From assembly GCA_022393335.1 (NCBI GenBank), contig JAJEKB010021919.1, positions 122,574-186,573 on the forward strand: DNA of 64,000 bases. The letters are read 5' to 3'. Of this stretch, positions 62,163 through 64,000 are shown piece by piece. Source of the stretch: Macrotrachela quadricornifera. Taxonomy: Eukaryota; Rotifera; Eurotatoria; Philodinida; Philodinidae. The translations under genes were made by a program, and so were the position numbers. Each line of letters starts with the position of its first letter. Position 1 is the stretch's first letter. The notes under the pieces were generated by a model that made no database searches, was not told the DNA's origin, and saw nothing but the letters and a program-made list of their open reading frames with translations.

Positions 62163-63063
62163 TACCGGGTGTTTGAAGAGTCACTTACCAAAAAAAAATT
62201 TGAATATCTCCCTTCCGGCTCGAGCAAACGAACTGATTTTTTATCAATGATAGAGGCATGTTCAAAGTTTATATCCATAAAGACATGTGTAGAGAGGCGC
62301 TTTGTTAAGTATCATTATTAATTTGAACAAAAAAATGTTTACTTTTTTACAGATAGGAAGAAAAAACAATATACTTGACAAAAGATCCCTCTCGACATGT
62401 CTTTATCAATATGATGCTTGAACATACCTCTATCATTGATAAAAAAATCAGCTCGTTTGCTTGAGCCGTAAAGGAGATATTCAATTTGTTTTTCGACAAA
62501 ATGACTTTTCAAGATTGACCAAAAATTACACAACGGAGAAAAAATTGATTATCTCCATTACGGATCGAGCAAACGGGCTGATTCTTTTATCAATAATAGA
62601 GGTATGTCGAAGCTTCAGGTTCATAAAGACATGCCTAGAGAAATTCTTCGTTAATTATATTGGTTTTTTTTCTTATCTGTGAAAAACTAAACATTTTTTT
62701 GTTGAAGTCATTTATGATACTTGACAAAGGTTTTCTCTAACCTTGTCCGTATGGATTTAAAGTGTGAATATGCCGCTATTATGAGTAAAAAAATCAGTTT
62801 GTTTGGTTGAGCTGTAGCCGAAATATTCAATTTTTTCTTGGTAAGGTGGCTTTTGGCTCACCCTATTCCTATTTGTGAAAAAATAAAAATTTTTTTGTTC
62901 AAACTAATAACGATACTTAGCAAAGCGTCTCTCTAGACATGTCTTTATGGATATAAACTTTGAACATACCTCTATCATTGATAAAAAAATCAGTTCGTTT
63001 GCTCGAACCGTAAGGGAGATATTCAGATTTTTTTTTGGTAAGTGACTTTTCAAACACCCGGTA
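62163..63063. mobile_element. Composite palindromic element with CCGGGTG ends
   Basis: Starts TA-CCGGGTGTTTG (62163) and ends CAAACACCCGG-TA (63063), a perfect short inverted end with possible TA duplication. Inside, a unit of about 170 bp (key words GAATATCTCC, CGAGCAAACGAACTGATT, ATCAATGATAGAGG, AAAGACATG) recurs about five times in alternating orientation: plus at 62165-62350, minus at 62360-62530, plus at 62540-62700, minus at 62710-62860 and minus at 62900-63061. The open frames in this interval are repeat translations, not genes. A diverged unit also occurs at 8865-8965. Confidence 0.65.
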
Positions 63064-64000
63064 TATGTATATCAATTGTAGAGAGAATAAGAATTTACTT
63101 GAAGGCTCCTGAAAGAACATATGAAAACAGAAGAGTGAGATTGTGACGTCATTGTGCAGTTGCAGAAAGATAAAGAAAAACAGTGTATATAAGAATTCGA
63201 GATAATCATCTCTCGTCATTCCTGATCTCTTATGTCAAAAAATACACTCTATATTATTCATCACATACCATCATCTGGTTCAGGATCTTTTCTATAAATG
63301 ATATTCTCGAATATTTTTCATAGAAAACATCTTTTTGAGACTGAGATACCTTTCTCGAGCAATTTACTCAAATTTGCTCATATTCTAATTCGTTAAATCG
63401 TATGCTCATTATCAAAAATACTAAGACATTGTTAAGAATTATCATTATTTGTAGGTAATCTTAATTGCGCAAGTATTCTAAATGCAACATTTCCTGCGAT
63501 TCATGTCATTAAATAATAAACAGATCGCATTTTTTAATATTATTCCGATTTCAAAATATCAGTACGCGAATTTGCCTCGCCCCGACTCAAAGGGTTAGAC
63601 AATGATTGCAGGAGTTCACAGTCTACATCATAGTTAACATGTTGTGTATTTAGGATAGCCAATGAGCGCATCAGGAATGAGTCAAACTAATTGGACTGGT
63701 ATTTGGCATGGTATAACAGAAGCATATTCAGAAGGACAGTTAGATCATGCTTGAAGTGTCACATTTATCATTGAATCCTATCCCCAGCGGTGGACAACTG
63801 TACTCACGAGGAAACGGCCCGAGATGTTCAAAGAAATTAAACCGCATTTTTTGGCCACAAGTAGATCTCGATGAGATATGAAAAAGCTCAGAAGGATATG
63901 GGCCCTAAAGCTTTTCTTCCAAAGATATTGAATTTTTACGATACAATAAGAGGAAACGAGAATGAAACAATGTATCGCTGTTTGTTTTGAAAATAGTGAA
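63064..64000. other. Right window end; short coding-like patch
   Basis: Mostly non-coding. A 30-codon frame at 63662-63754 (MSASGMSQTNWTGIWHGITE, then AYSEGQLDHA-stop) and the following slightly GC-richer DNA to about 63880 look less random than their surroundings and may be part of an unrecognised gene or a dead element running off the window. Confidence 0.3.

Noticed and set aside
62060..63219. Several frames sharing KRTDF and GSSK peptides on both strands
   Set aside because: They are translations of the same 170-bp repeat unit in both orientations, with no conserved start or protein family.

Overview
The window looks like nuclear DNA of a small metazoan, most probably a bdelloid rotifer (Adineta/Rotaria type). 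The sequence is very AT-rich, its genes are cut by many short GT-AG introns of about 50-80 nt, and several gene classes typical of bdelloid genomes occur together: an ADP-ribosyltransferase/TPR fusion, DUF288 (STELLO-like) glycosyltransferases, F-box/LRR proteins, and many decayed DNA transposons. The species assignment is inference; no rRNA or mitochondrial marker is present.

Layout. 0-0.7 kb: last exon of a secreted Cys-rich protein (+). 5.1-11.3 kb: a type II membrane protein (+) with a Thr-rich stalk built from tiny phase-1 exons and a ThuA/glutamine-amidotransferase-like ectodomain; its long introns hold at least four repeat elements, one a hAT-like element with intact 8-bp target duplications. 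12.3-13.1 kb: internally deleted mariner transposase. 13.7-15.9 kb: ART-TPR protein (+). 18.6-19.1 kb: PLAC8-family protein (-). 22.6-29.3 kb: minus-strand cluster of glycosyltransferase-like genes, two with DUF288 domains and one with a different DAD-containing module that may once have belonged to the second DUF288 gene. 29.3-40.9 kb: no convincing gene, only small repeats. 40.9-44.1 kb: complete 16-exon prolyl 4-hydroxylase alpha subunit gene (+). 46.1-53.8 kb: two tandem paralogous F-box/LRR genes (+), each leucine-rich repeat encoded by its own 84-nt exon at about 139-bp spacing. 54-63 kb: transposon-rich, with a long-TIR element, a 2.06-kb hAT-like element that splits an open reading frame (itself carrying a nested hAT MITE), a TTAA-flanked piggyBac-like MITE and a composite palindromic element.

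The genes form no pathway. Prolyl hydroxylase and the glycosyltransferases act in the secretory pathway; the stalked membrane protein and the Cys-rich protein are surface or secreted products. The ART-TPR and F-box/LRR genes belong to fast-expanding families. Gene structures were assembled by hand from reading-frame continuity across GT-AG sites; family names rest on motif recognition, not searches.
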